DNA of 23,866 nt from LSUCC0057 sp048549915. Lineage in GTDB: Bacteria > Pseudomonadota > Gammaproteobacteria > Pseudomonadales > Porticoccaceae. Position numbers and translations under genes: made by a program. Under the pieces are notes generated by a model. It ran no database searches. It worked only from the letters and a program-made list of their open reading frames with translations, and was not told where the DNA came from. Where the stretch lies: assembly GCA_048549915.1 (NCBI GenBank), contig JBLYYE010000049.1, forward strand, positions 1-23,866. The letters run 5' to 3'. Shown one piece after another: positions 1 through 6,871 of the stretch; within the stretch, counting starts at the first letter, position 1, and every line of letters starts with the position of its first letter.

Positions 1-408
1 CTCTACCACGGGAATGCAGTCATCCTCGGTAGCTCCTGGGTAGACGGTTGACTCATAAATAATCACATCGTCTTTCTTGATAACCCTACCCAGCATCGCA
101 CTCGCTTTTAACAATGGCGTCAGATCTGGCCGCTTGAATTTGTCGATGGGCGTCGGTACTGTCACGACAAACGTGTTGCAGGATTTGAGATCATCTTCAC
201 TACAAGAGAAAGATAGAGCTTCGGCAGCAACCAACTCAGGATTTGACACTTCGAGAGTAGCGTCCACTCCAGTCTCGAGCTCTTTTACTCGGTTGGAATT
301 AATATCAAACCCAAGAACGGGGAATCGTTTAGCGAAAGCTACAGCCAAGGGCAAGCCAACGTAACCTAACCCTATGATAGCAATTTTTACATCTGATAAT
401 TTAGACAT
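1..408 (-). CDS. tviB: UDP-N-acetylhexosamine 6-dehydrogenase, TviB/VpsB type (N-terminal part, runs off the window)
   Basis: The reading frame starts at ATG 408 and stays open to base 1, giving 136 residues with the C-terminus outside the window. Residues 9-37 form an NAD-binding Rossmann fold with the GLGYVGLP motif and an acidic end of the second strand (GFDIN). Further on are VTVPTPID (83-90), KRPDLTPL and YESTVYPGATEDDC (119-131). These are typical of the UDP-GlcNAc/GalNAc dehydrogenase branch (TviB, WbpO, VpsB) rather than UDP-glucose dehydrogenase. The family oxidises C6 of a UDP-aminosugar to the uronic acid for capsule, Vi or O-antigen synthesis in the cytoplasm. It lies on the same strand as galU and rfaH, but is separated from them by a toxin-antitoxin pair and an ATPase gene. 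The sub-family is likely; the exact sugar is not determined. Confidence 0.9.
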   Translation of the reverse strand, partial: MSKLSDVKIAIIGLGYVGLPLAVAFAKRFPVLGFDINSNRVKELETGVDATLEVSNPELVAAEALSFSCSEDDLKSCNTFVVTVPTPIDKFKRPDLTPLLKASAMLGRVIKKDDVIIYESTVYPGATEDDCIPVVE

Positions 409-511
409 GATGTTTTTAAAAATCCTTATTTATCATAATTAGCACTTTCCTACGGGACATTAAATTCTTGAACAGCTACTATTTTCAAACGTTTGATAAG
501 AGCACTTATCG
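409..511. other. Intergenic region upstream of the sugar dehydrogenase
   Basis: This 103-base AT-rich gap separates the toxin gene stop from the dehydrogenase start. It holds a 6-base stem (GATAAG 495-500, CTTATC 505-510, loop of 4) and an overlapping perfect 12-base palindrome TCAAACGTTTGA at 485-496. There is no U-tract to make a classic terminator. A minus-strand -10-like TATGAT lies about 30 bases before the dehydrogenase start, with no convincing -35. The only purine-rich stretch (AAGGA) is about 14 bases from the ATG, further than usual. Confidence 0.35.
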
Positions 512-1228
512 TTACTTAGACATGTCATCCTCTATGAACTTCTTCACCCTACTAATATTCTGCCAAAGGAGCGCCCGAGGAACTGAAATATCCATAGCCT
601 TCATGCAACGCTCAAGCAGCGCCTTCTCCTCAGCTAACCTATTAATAACCTTGAAAAGATCTTTTTCTATGGCGTCACCGTAGGCCGTTTGTGATTTTGT
701 GAGCGCCTTCGAAAACTCTGCGTTGGTTAGATTAAGCATGGCAAGGTCTATGACATCCCGGCAATGCATCCCCACATCTAGGCCCCGATCGGAATTGGCA
801 AGTAGCTTGCTTGCAGCCATGTCTAGCCTGGTTAATGTGGCGACGCCTAATATGCTATCTCTCTTTTTTGGCTTTGCTAGCGCAATCCGTCCTTCAAGCA
901 CAATCTCAAATTTAATCGGCTTTGCTTGGACAAATATTTTGGTTCGGATGCCGTACTGGTCACTGCGAATATCCGCCGTTTGAAGTTGGCCGGTATCGGT
1001 ATTTCTCATTAACGATTGTAGGCCCTGCACTCGGACGAGATTGCGCAAATACCGATATGAGGCCAAGTCCGATACCAAAAAATCTATATCAACCGACTCA
1101 CGGTACTCACCATAACGCAGGGCGATTGCTGTGCCCCCCGCAAAAAAACAGTTATGCTGGTTCAGTAAATCGCCATCCAGGGTCTCAAGCACTTTCGCTA
1201 TACGCTGGTGATGTGAACGGTTAAACAT
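512..1228 (-). CDS. AbiEii/AbiGii-type nucleotidyltransferase toxin
   Basis: The protein has 238 residues. The N-terminal third carries a polymerase-beta-like nucleotidyltransferase signature: FFAGGTAIALRYGEYRESVDIDFLV, with the GG pair and the DxD (DID) metal-binding aspartates. This matches the AbiEii/DUF1814 family, toxins of type IV toxin-antitoxin or abortive-infection modules that transfer nucleotides to cellular targets. ATG 1228 is chosen over the in-frame TTG at 1231 because it overlaps the upstream stop as TGATG and has GGAGG about 9 bases before it. That translational coupling to the HTH gene is the usual antitoxin-first order. The C-terminal half is mainly helical and has no further motif that I recognise. 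Family membership is clear; toxicity is inferred. Confidence 0.85.
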   Translation of the reverse strand: MFNRSHHQRIAKVLETLDGDLLNQHNCFFAGGTAIALRYGEYRESVDIDFLVSDLASYRYLRNLVRVQGLQSLMRNTDTGQLQTADIRSDQYGIRTKIFVQAKPIKFEIVLEGRIALAKPKKRDSILGVATLTRLDMAASKLLANSDRGLDVGMHCRDVIDLAMLNLTNAEFSKALTKSQTAYGDAIEKDLFKVINRLAEEKALLERCMKAMDISVPRALLWQNISRVKKFIEDDMSK

Positions 1229-1710
1229 CAAATCTGGCCTCCCTCAAACGCAGAGCAAAGTAGCTCTATAAGCGCCTGTTCATTGTCGCTAAGGCTTTTT
1301 CTGTCCAAGAATCGCTTGTTCCTCTCATAGATAGAGTGGGCCTCAACAAGAGATAGCTCATCAACCCCATGCACATGCCATGCCAGCGCTTTTAATTGAG
1401 GGTAGTCTGAGAGCAATAGTCGAGCCGGCAGCTTACCGATGCTATCTGGATTAGCTGTATTGTCTGTACCCGTTTTTGCCGACAGCTGCAGATTCAAACC
1501 TAGTGCGCTGATAACATTGAGGTAGGCGCCTATACTCACGGTAGGCTCACCCTTCTCAATACGGTGCAGTGTTACCCGAGATATGCCCGCTGTCTGGGCG
1601 GCTGCATTTGCCGTGATCTTGAATGACTTACGGTGCTGCATTATCAACTGCCCAATGTCGGCGAGTTGACTAACCGCAGCGTCTGATATTTTTTCTATTT
1701 TTTTCTTCAT
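1228..1710 (-). CDS. XRE-type helix-turn-helix regulator, probable antitoxin
   Basis: The protein has 160 residues. Residues about 15-75 form a lambda-repressor-like HTH (IGQLIMQHRKSFKITANAAAQTAGISRVTLHRIEKGEPTVSIGAYLNVISALG). A C-terminal extension of about 85 residues (WHVHGVDELSLVEAHSIYERNKRF) is characteristic of regulators paired with AbiEii-like nucleotidyltransferases. The stop overlaps the toxin ATG by one base. The promoter directly upstream is bracketed by a perfect inverted repeat, so autorepression by this protein is likely. The predicted transcription start is only a few bases before the ATG, and no Shine-Dalgarno is visible, so translation may be nearly leaderless. Pairing with the toxin is inferred from gene order. 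Confidence 0.85.
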   Translation of the reverse strand: MKKKIEKISDAAVSQLADIGQLIMQHRKSFKITANAAAQTAGISRVTLHRIEKGEPTVSIGAYLNVISALGLNLQLSAKTGTDNTANPDSIGKLPARLLLSDYPQLKALAWHVHGVDELSLVEAHSIYERNKRFLDRKSLSDNEQALIELLCSAFEGGQI

Positions 1711-1711
1711 A

Positions 1712-1761
1712 GTGTTTCATATAATATACATATTCGGGAAAATGTCAATTATATGAAACAC
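1712..1761 (-). promoter_or_regulatory. Autoregulatory promoter of the HTH/toxin pair with bracketing operator
   Basis: On the minus strand a perfect -35 TTGACA (1743-1748) and a -10 TATTAT (1721-1726) are 16 bases apart. A perfect 14-base inverted repeat flanks them: GTGTTTCATATAAT at 1712-1725 and its exact complement at 1748-1761. One arm covers the -10 and the other touches the -35. Occupation of both arms by an HTH dimer would block the promoter. The repeat is directly visible; binding by the adjacent HTH protein is inferred. Confidence 0.75.
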
Positions 1762-1869
1762 ATTTAATGTTTTTTTAGGCCAGGCTCTAGCTGTCATTAA
1801 TGTGGCTCTTATCGCCCTGCAGAAACTGACAACTTAGTTTTTGGTACCTGAAACTCTATGCGCTACTAC

Positions 1870-3033
1870 CTAATGCTGTAGTGCCGTTGCCAACTTATCG
1901 TACGAAATCGCATTAACACCGTTACTGAGCTCAAGCTCTACTCCATTGTAGACAACCCAACTTTGCTTGAGTGGCTGGTTATTTTCTGAAAATCTCACTA
2001 GTTGTTTAGTAAATTTGCTATGCCATGTAGAGGCTGCTTTTATTTCAATACCAACCAGCCCATTGCTGGTCTTGCACAGCAAGTCAATCTCGCTACCATT
2101 GCTGTCTCTAAAGAAATATAAGTTCGCATCACAGCCACTGTTATATCGCTGTTTGAGCACTTCGATCACGACTAGATTTTCAAAAATGCTGCCTAGTAGC
2201 GGGTCGCGCAACACTTGACTAGGTGTTTCTATACCTAACAAGTACGCTAGAAGACCGACATCGGTGAAAAAGTACTTGGGCGACTTGACTACCCGTTTGC
2301 CAAAATTCTCAAAATACGGCGGCAACTTCACAACGACATAAGACGCTTCAAGCACAGACAGCCATTGCTTTATGGTCTTGCCAGACACGCCTACCGCGTT
2401 TGACAGTGCCTGGTAGTCCATAAGCTGGCCAACCCGGCCTGCCAGCAATTTAATAAACTTTTCGAACAAACTGACGTCTTTGAGCTCGATTAACTGCCTG
2501 ACATCGCGCTCAATATACGTTTGATAATAATTAGCGTAGGCTCGAAAAGGCCGCTGATTTTGACTGTGTACCCGGGGCAGAAACCCGCGCACAACATAGT
2601 CTTGGAAGCCATCAAAGGCCATTCCTGCCTGTCTTAACTCCGCAATAGACAGTGGCAACAAATGCAGTAAACCCGTGCGACCTGCTAGGGACTGTGCTAC
2701 AGCCGCACGCAATTCCAACTGATGAGAACCCGTTATGACAAATCGGCCATTTTTCTGCTCTTTGTCTACTATGCCCTGCAAGTAACTTAGTAGCGTCGGC
2801 ACACGCTGAACTTCATCAAATATCGTATTGCCACGGAAGCGCCTTAAAAAAGCCCGCGGGTCCTCTGCTGCCAGCATCCGCTCATCCGGATCTTCTAATG
2901 AGACATAGGCGTAATCTGGTAGCTCATGTTGAACCAGAGTTGTTTTACCAGCCTGCCGAGGCCCCAGCACAGTCACTATGGGGTACTCTTGCAACAGCAG
3001 GTGCAATTCTTTGGTGATATTTCTCTTAATCAA
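1870..3033 (-). CDS. AAA-type ATPase with C-terminal DUF4143
   Basis: This is a protein of about 387 residues in the widespread AAA_14/DUF4143 family. The N-terminal P-loop is GPRQAGKTT (residues about 24-32), the Walker B is NTIFDEVQR, and FVITGSHQL follows. The C-terminal half has the DUF4143 features KTIKQWLSVLEASYVV.LPPYFENFGKRVVKSPKYFFTDVGLLAYLLG and a nuclease-like SEIDLLC...IEIKAA segment, which resembles a D-ExK core. No ATG precedes the Walker motif. The start is TTG 3033, because GAGG lies 6 bases upstream and family members commonly begin with M(I/L)KR. A longer start at TTG 3045 would be four residues upstream. The family function is unknown; members are often found in accessory regions and beside toxin-antitoxin genes, as here. 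Confidence 0.85.
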   Translation of the reverse strand: MIKRNITKELHLLLQEYPIVTVLGPRQAGKTTLVQHELPDYAYVSLEDPDERMLAAEDPRAFLRRFRGNTIFDEVQRVPTLLSYLQGIVDKEQKNGRFVITGSHQLELRAAVAQSLAGRTGLLHLLPLSIAELRQAGMAFDGFQDYVVRGFLPRVHSQNQRPFRAYANYYQTYIERDVRQLIELKDVSLFEKFIKLLAGRVGQLMDYQALSNAVGVSGKTIKQWLSVLEASYVVVKLPPYFENFGKRVVKSPKYFFTDVGLLAYLLGIETPSQVLRDPLLGSIFENLVVIEVLKQRYNSGCDANLYFFRDSNGSEIDLLCKTSNGLVGIEIKAASTWHSKFTKQLVRFSENNQPLKQSWVVYNGVELELSNGVNAISYDKLATALQH

Positions 3034-3307
3034 AGGGAGCCTCAATTATGTAAAAAAGGATTTAAACTCCAGTATTACATAAAAAAGAGGTATCGCAAAT
3101 CAATTTCTACGTGCAATAAGTTAATGTCCGCACTATCTTGACACCCCCTTTGCGCAGCTCAGCTAAACGGACCACCATGGATCACGAGAAGGTTTTGCTC
3201 GCTTTGCTCTTTGCTGTTTTAACCGTTCAATGTGCTAAACAACACTTTTATGCGCATAAAAGTGTAACTTGCTGGTTTTTATGTGGATTGGCACACTAGT
3301 AACGCTG
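3034..3307. other. Intergenic region between galU and the ATPase gene
   Basis: These 274 bases contain no convincing gene. An 8-base inverted repeat, TTATGTAA (3046-3053) and its complement about 30 bases further, lies just upstream of the ATPase start and may frame its promoter. The stretch 3191-3218 is a run of imperfect TTTGCTC/TTTGCTG repeats. A perfect 24-base palindrome is listed separately. No transposase or intact insertion-sequence ends were recognised. Confidence 0.4.
3242..3265. repeat. Perfect 24-base palindrome downstream of galU
   Basis: The left half ACACTTTTATGC (3242-3253) is followed immediately by its exact reverse complement (3254-3265). It begins 43 bases past the galU stop on the transcribed side. 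As RNA it could form a 10-base stem with a 4-base loop, but no U-run follows in either direction, so a simple intrinsic terminator is doubtful. Other possibilities are a protein-binding site or a remnant of a mobile element. Confidence 0.7.
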
Positions 3308-4213
3308 TCAAAGCTCGCTTGAAAACCGCTGCAAGTAAGTTTTGGTGTTGTCATCGCGCAGCCCTACGGCCACGTTAGCCCCCAAATAACCGCGTTTACT
3401 GCCGCAATCATACGTTTCTGCGTTGGTTAAAAATGCGCCCAGCGGTTGGTTTTGGAGTAGTGCGTCGAGTGCGTCGGTGAGTTGTATTTCGCCGCCGGCA
3501 CCGGCTGTGGTTGTTTGCAGCAGATCCATCACCTCTGCTGGCAACAGGTAGCGGCCGAGCACGGCAAGGTTGGAGGGCGCCTCTTCGGGGCTCGGCTTTT
3601 CCACTAACTGTTTTACTGGGCTGCTGGCAAAAGGCGCTAGCTGGTTACCGTTTACATCGGCAATACCGTACTGCTCGACATCCTGCTGCGCGACTTGCTC
3701 TACCATCACCTGACCGTGGCCGGTGTGTTGCCAGGTTGCCATCATGGTGGCGAAACTGTGCCCGTGGCTTTGGTTGGCGGCATCTAGCACTAAAACATCG
3801 GGCAGCAGCACGGCAAAAGGCTCGCCGCCAATTTGTTGTTTGGCGCAGAGTACTGCGTGGCCCAAGCCGAGGGCGTCTGCCTGGCGGATGGAGACAATAT
3901 TGATATGCGGCGGGATAATATCTTTTACCGTTTTAAGTATGGTCTCTTTGCCTTTGCGCTCTAGGCGGTGCTCTAGCTCGTAGTGGGCGTCAAAATGGTT
4001 CTCTATCGCCTCTTTGCCACTGCGGGTAACAAAGATGATCTCTTCTATACCGGCGGCTATCGCCTCTTCTACCACCCACTGGATTACTGGGCGGTCGTAA
4101 ACAGGCAACAGCTCTTTTGGGATCGCTTTGGTAGCTGGCAGCATGCGCGTACCCAGCCCCGCTACGGGGATAATGGCCTTGCGGATAGTTCGGGTGGAGT
4201 GGGGTTTTTCCAT
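3308..4213 (-). CDS. galU: UTP--glucose-1-phosphate uridylyltransferase
   Basis: The protein has 301 residues, the normal length for GalU. It makes UDP-glucose from UTP and glucose 1-phosphate in the cytoplasm, feeding exopolysaccharide, lipopolysaccharide and UDP-uronate synthesis. The N-terminal nucleotidyltransferase motif is AIIPVAGLGTRMLPATKAIPKELLP (14-38), and VVEEAIAAGIEEIIFVTRSGKEAIENHFD and QADALGLGHAVLCA follow. VEKP and the C-terminal YDCGSKRGYLGANVAVGL loop are also present. The start lies two bases beyond the stop of the small MarR gene, so the two are co-transcribed. Position downstream of rfaH and an ops-like site fits control as part of a polysaccharide operon. Confidence 0.97.
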   Translation of the reverse strand: MEKPHSTRTIRKAIIPVAGLGTRMLPATKAIPKELLPVYDRPVIQWVVEEAIAAGIEEIIFVTRSGKEAIENHFDAHYELEHRLERKGKETILKTVKDIIPPHINIVSIRQADALGLGHAVLCAKQQIGGEPFAVLLPDVLVLDAANQSHGHSFATMMATWQHTGHGQVMVEQVAQQDVEQYGIADVNGNQLAPFASSPVKQLVEKPSPEEAPSNLAVLGRYLLPAEVMDLLQTTTAGAGGEIQLTDALDALLQNQPLGAFLTNAETYDCGSKRGYLGANVAVGLRDDNTKTYLQRFSSEL

Positions 4214-4215
4214 AA

Positions 4216-4545
4216 CTAGCTACCTAACTCTTCATTGAGCCGTTCTATATCGGCCTTTATTTGCTCGTACTCGCCCATTTTGCGCTTTAAAAATGACTGT
4301 GTAATGGCAATTTTTTCTGCCAAACCGGCAGGTGTCAGCACATAGGCGTAACCGCGCTTGTTATCTGAGCGGGCGAAGTTACCCGCCTTGACCAGGCCTC
4401 TGTCAATGAGTGCGGTTAACACGTAGTGGGTTTTACCCAACGAGACGCCTAACTGCGCGGCCAACTCACGCTGCGTGAGTTGTGGCTGCTGCTCTATCAG
4501 TTTTAGCAGTTGGTACTCTTTTTCTAGGTTATCTGTCTGGGCCAT
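4216..4545 (-). CDS. EPS-associated MarR-type winged-helix regulator
   Basis: This small protein (109 residues) has a winged-helix fold: LLKLIEQQPQLTQRELAAQLGVSLGKTHYVLTALIDRGLVKAGNF, with a basic wing (RSDNKRGYAYVLTPAGLAEK) and a C-terminal coiled-coil-like helix (KRKMGEYEQIKADIERLNEEL). This size and order match the EPS-associated MarR-like family, which sits at the head of exopolysaccharide operons. It is the first gene after the rfaH leader region and runs into galU with a 2-base gap. The two perfect dyads about 80-125 bases upstream of its start are candidate operators for it. Regulation of the polysaccharide genes is inferred. Confidence 0.88.
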   Translation of the reverse strand: MAQTDNLEKEYQLLKLIEQQPQLTQRELAAQLGVSLGKTHYVLTALIDRGLVKAGNFARSDNKRGYAYVLTPAGLAEKIAITQSFLKRKMGEYEQIKADIERLNEELGS

Positions 4546-4568
4546 TAGGGGCAGGCGTTTCCTTTGGG

Positions 4569-4580
4569 CAGGCTACCGCA
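4569..4580 (-). promoter_or_regulatory. ops-like element (RfaH recruitment site)
   Basis: The minus strand reads TGCGGTAGCCTG, which keeps the core GCGGTAGC (4572-4579) of the ops element GGCGGTAGCGTG and differs at two of twelve positions. The bases that form the small ops hairpin (GC...GC around GGTA) are all kept. It lies in the leader of the MarR-galU transcript, just downstream of an rfaH gene and on the correct (non-template) strand. The surrounding JUMPstart sequence is only loosely recognisable. Confidence 0.6.
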
Positions 4581-4628
4581 AGGCGTGCATTGCTGCAGGC
4601 CTTTTTTGAGCGTGAGACGTATAAGCGA

Positions 4629-4671
4629 GTCTATTGGTGAAATAGACAATACTGTTCACAACCTGAACAGT
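4629..4671. promoter_or_regulatory. Pair of adjacent perfect dyads in the polysaccharide leader
   Basis: Dyad A is GTCTATT (4629-4635), a 5-base spacer and AATAGAC (4641-4647). Dyad B is ACTGTTCA (4651-4658), a 5-base spacer and TGAACAGT (4664-4671). Their centres are 23 bases apart, roughly two helical turns, which fits two dimers binding on one face of the DNA. They lie between rfaH and the MarR gene. They could be operators for that MarR protein or two RNA hairpins in the leader upstream of the ops-like site. A minus-strand TTATAC just downstream (4619-4624) may be a -10 element, but I see no good -35. Confidence 0.6.
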
Positions 4672-4799
4672 CTAACAGGGTGGACGAAATGACGCAGTAG
4701 TACGGAGGAATTAGGCATCCGGCTTATAAAGGTAGTTTGAAAGATAGGTATCAAACTGCAGACTTACAGGACTATTGAGGGGTTACCGAAGAGAGGCCT

Positions 4800-5318
4800 T
4801 TAAGCCAAATGCTCTACCGATACCGCCACCGGCTGCGCTTTGCCGAGCATCTCTATCAACATAATGGCGCGCTGCTCGCCTTTAGCTTGTTGGTAAACAC
4901 CGCTAATACCGGCAAAGGGGCCATCGGTAATCTCTACCCTATCGCCCGGCTGGTACTTGGCTGCGGTATCTGGCCCACCGCTTTGTTCAATGTGCTGGAG
5001 CAACTCAATCACTGGTGTTGGCACTGGCACCAACTGCTGGCCAAAGCGGACTAAGTTGAGCACACCGGGGGTTGAGCGCACCACAGAGGTATCTTGCTGG
5101 CCAAACTCGACCTGAATGAACAGGTAACCGGGAAACAGCGCGCCGGTTACCTGCTGCCAGCGGTTGTTGCGCCGTTTGCGTTCGGTAATGGTGGGGCTAA
5201 AAACAGTGAACCCCTGCTCTTGCAGGTGCTGCTGGGCTTGCTGCTCTGCGCGCGGTTTAGTGCGCACCGCCAACCATACACTGGCCGTTGCGCCATCACT
5301 GGGAGATAGTTTGTCCAT
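4800..5318 (-). CDS. rfaH: Transcription antiterminator RfaH (specialised NusG paralogue)
   Basis: The protein has about 172 residues; E. coli RfaH has 162. The N-terminal NGN domain shows WLAVRTKPRAEQQAQQHLQEQGF, ALFPGYLFIQV (60-70) and TPGVLNLVRFG (83-93). The C-terminal KOW domain is PGDRVEITDGPFAGISGVYQQAKGEQRAIMLIEMLG. RfaH loads onto RNA polymerase paused at ops sites and suppresses polarity in long surface-polysaccharide operons. ATG 5318 is preferred because AAGAGAG lies upstream. A GTG at 5351, overlapping the cardiolipin synthase stop, would add 11 residues. It follows the channel and cls genes in an apparent operon, and an ops-like motif and polysaccharide genes follow it. Confidence 0.93.
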   Translation of the reverse strand: MDKLSPSDGATASVWLAVRTKPRAEQQAQQHLQEQGFTVFSPTITERKRRNNRWQQVTGALFPGYLFIQVEFGQQDTSVVRSTPGVLNLVRFGQQLVPVPTPVIELLQHIEQSGGPDTAAKYQPGDRVEITDGPFAGISGVYQQAKGEQRAIMLIEMLGKAQPVAVSVEHLA

Positions 5319-5350
5319 AAACACTCTCTTATTGGGATTTGAAATTGCCA

Positions 5351-6871
5351 CTATTGTAGCGGTGCCAATAAGCGCGAGAGCCTACCCAGCGCTCGGCGCA
5401 GTGGGTGAGCGCTGCCGTATGCGACAGGGTCAAAGCGCTCACTGTTGGCGATATCGCGCTGCAGCATGGCCTCTACTTGCTGTGAGAACAATGCGTCATG
5501 CACGGCCAGTGTCAATTCAAAGTTTAGCCTAAACGAGCGGTTATCAACATTTGCCGTGCCTACCAACACCCGCTGCTTGTCTGCCAGAAACACCTTTTGG
5601 TGCATAAAGCCGCTGCTGTACTGGTAAAAGCTGATCCCTTTAATAGCGCACTCTTCCATATGGGCGATACTAGAGAGCTGCACCCAGTGGCTATCGGTCA
5701 CCTTGGGCACAATAATTTGCACTTGTACACCGCGCAGTGCCGCCAAACGCAGCGCTTTGATTACTGGCTCATCGGGGACAAAGTACGGGGTGGCAATAAT
5801 TAGCTCACTGCGCGCGCTGTTAATCGCAGTGAGAAACATTAACTGGCAGCTCTCCAGCTCATCCGCTGGGCCGGTGGGTATCGCCAGCACCTCTGCCCCC
5901 GCCTTTGTGGAGGGGGTACCCTGCCAGTGCAGAGGCAGCAGTTGGCCGGTTATCCAGTACCAGTCTTCTATAAAGGAGAGCTGAACACCCAATACTGCGG
6001 GGCCAGCTAGCTGTACGTGGGTATCTCGCCACGGGCTTAAACGGCGGTGGTGGCCTGCGTATTCTTTGCCGATATTGAGCCCACCCACCAGTGCAGTGTG
6101 GCCGTCGGCCACGACAATTTTGCGGTGGTTGCGAAAATTAACCTGAAAACGGCCGCGCCAGTTAAAACGGCTGGTGGTAAACGGCAGTGCCTTCACCCCC
6201 GCTTGGCGCAATACATTGATATACCGGCGGCTTAATCCCCAGCTGCCAATGCCATCGTAGAGCAGGTGTACAGCCACACCACGCTGCGCGGCAGCCACTA
6301 GCGCGCGCTGTAAGCGGCGCCCTACGCTGTCGTTGCGGATGATGTAAAACTGTACCAAGAGGTAGTTTTGGGCTTCTTCAATAGCAGCAATAATCGCATC
6401 AAAGGTGGCCTCACCGTCGATCAGTAGCTGCACTTGGTTGGCGCGGGTGGCCGGGATACTGGCCAGCTGCTCGAGGGTCTGCCAGCTTTCAGTGGCACTG
6501 CTGCCCAGTGGCGTTGAACCGGCCGGCGCAGCTACCCGGTACTCGCGGCTAAGCTTAGCGATAGCTTGGCGGGCGGTAGCCTGTATTTGTAAATTGCCGC
6601 GGCGCCGTGCCGCCACGTAACCGTAGAAACGCCGCTGGCCAAACAGCAAATAGAGTGGCACCGAAAGCGGTGGCATAGCCAGCAGAGCCACCGCCCAAGC
6701 GATAGCCCCTTGCGTGGTGCGGGCGCGTGCCACCGCATCAATAATTAAGGCCACTGCCAAGGCCTGCAACAGCAAATAGGCCACCACCGCGGTGGTGGGG
6801 CTACTGGCTAACTCGGCGAGTGTAGCCCAGCTGCCGGCCAGCCACTGTAGGGTTGGGTCAGCTGCCGCCAT
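5351..6871 (-). CDS. cls: Cardiolipin synthase (phospholipase D family)
   Basis: The protein has 506 residues, with two N-terminal membrane segments (about 28-48 and 54-78), as in bacterial Cls. Two HKD catalytic motifs follow: NHRKIVVAD (H249, K251, D256) with LVGGLNIG, and MHQKVFLAD (H424, K426, D431) with LVGTANVDNRSFRLNFE. The enzyme condenses two phosphatidylglycerols, or phosphatidylglycerol with another phospholipid, into cardiolipin at the inner membrane. Its start overlaps the upstream channel gene by 14 bases, and its stop touches the region before rfaH, so the three genes are probably one transcript. All active-site residues are intact. Confidence 0.95.
   Translation of the reverse strand: MAAADPTLQWLAGSWATLAELASSPTTAVVAYLLLQALAVALIIDAVARARTTQGAIAWAVALLAMPPLSVPLYLLFGQRRFYGYVAARRRGNLQIQATARQAIAKLSREYRVAAPAGSTPLGSSATESWQTLEQLASIPATRANQVQLLIDGEATFDAIIAAIEEAQNYLLVQFYIIRNDSVGRRLQRALVAAAQRGVAVHLLYDGIGSWGLSRRYINVLRQAGVKALPFTTSRFNWRGRFQVNFRNHRKIVVADGHTALVGGLNIGKEYAGHHRRLSPWRDTHVQLAGPAVLGVQLSFIEDWYWITGQLLPLHWQGTPSTKAGAEVLAIPTGPADELESCQLMFLTAINSARSELIIATPYFVPDEPVIKALRLAALRGVQVQIIVPKVTDSHWVQLSSIAHMEECAIKGISFYQYSSGFMHQKVFLADKQRVLVGTANVDNRSFRLNFELTLAVHDALFSQQVEAMLQRDIANSERFDPVAYGSAHPLRRALGRLSRLLAPLQ

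Noticed and set aside
3117..3147. Sequence with TTGACA and a TGTCAAGATAGTG-like stretch that looked like an insertion-sequence end
   Set aside because: I found no matching partner end, no target duplication and no transposase nearby. I cannot name an element, so it is not annotated.
3191..3218. Short TTTGCTC-like tandem repeats, checked as a possible CRISPR or satellite
   Set aside because: The units are too short and irregular, with no spacers and no cas genes. No CRISPR array is present in the window.
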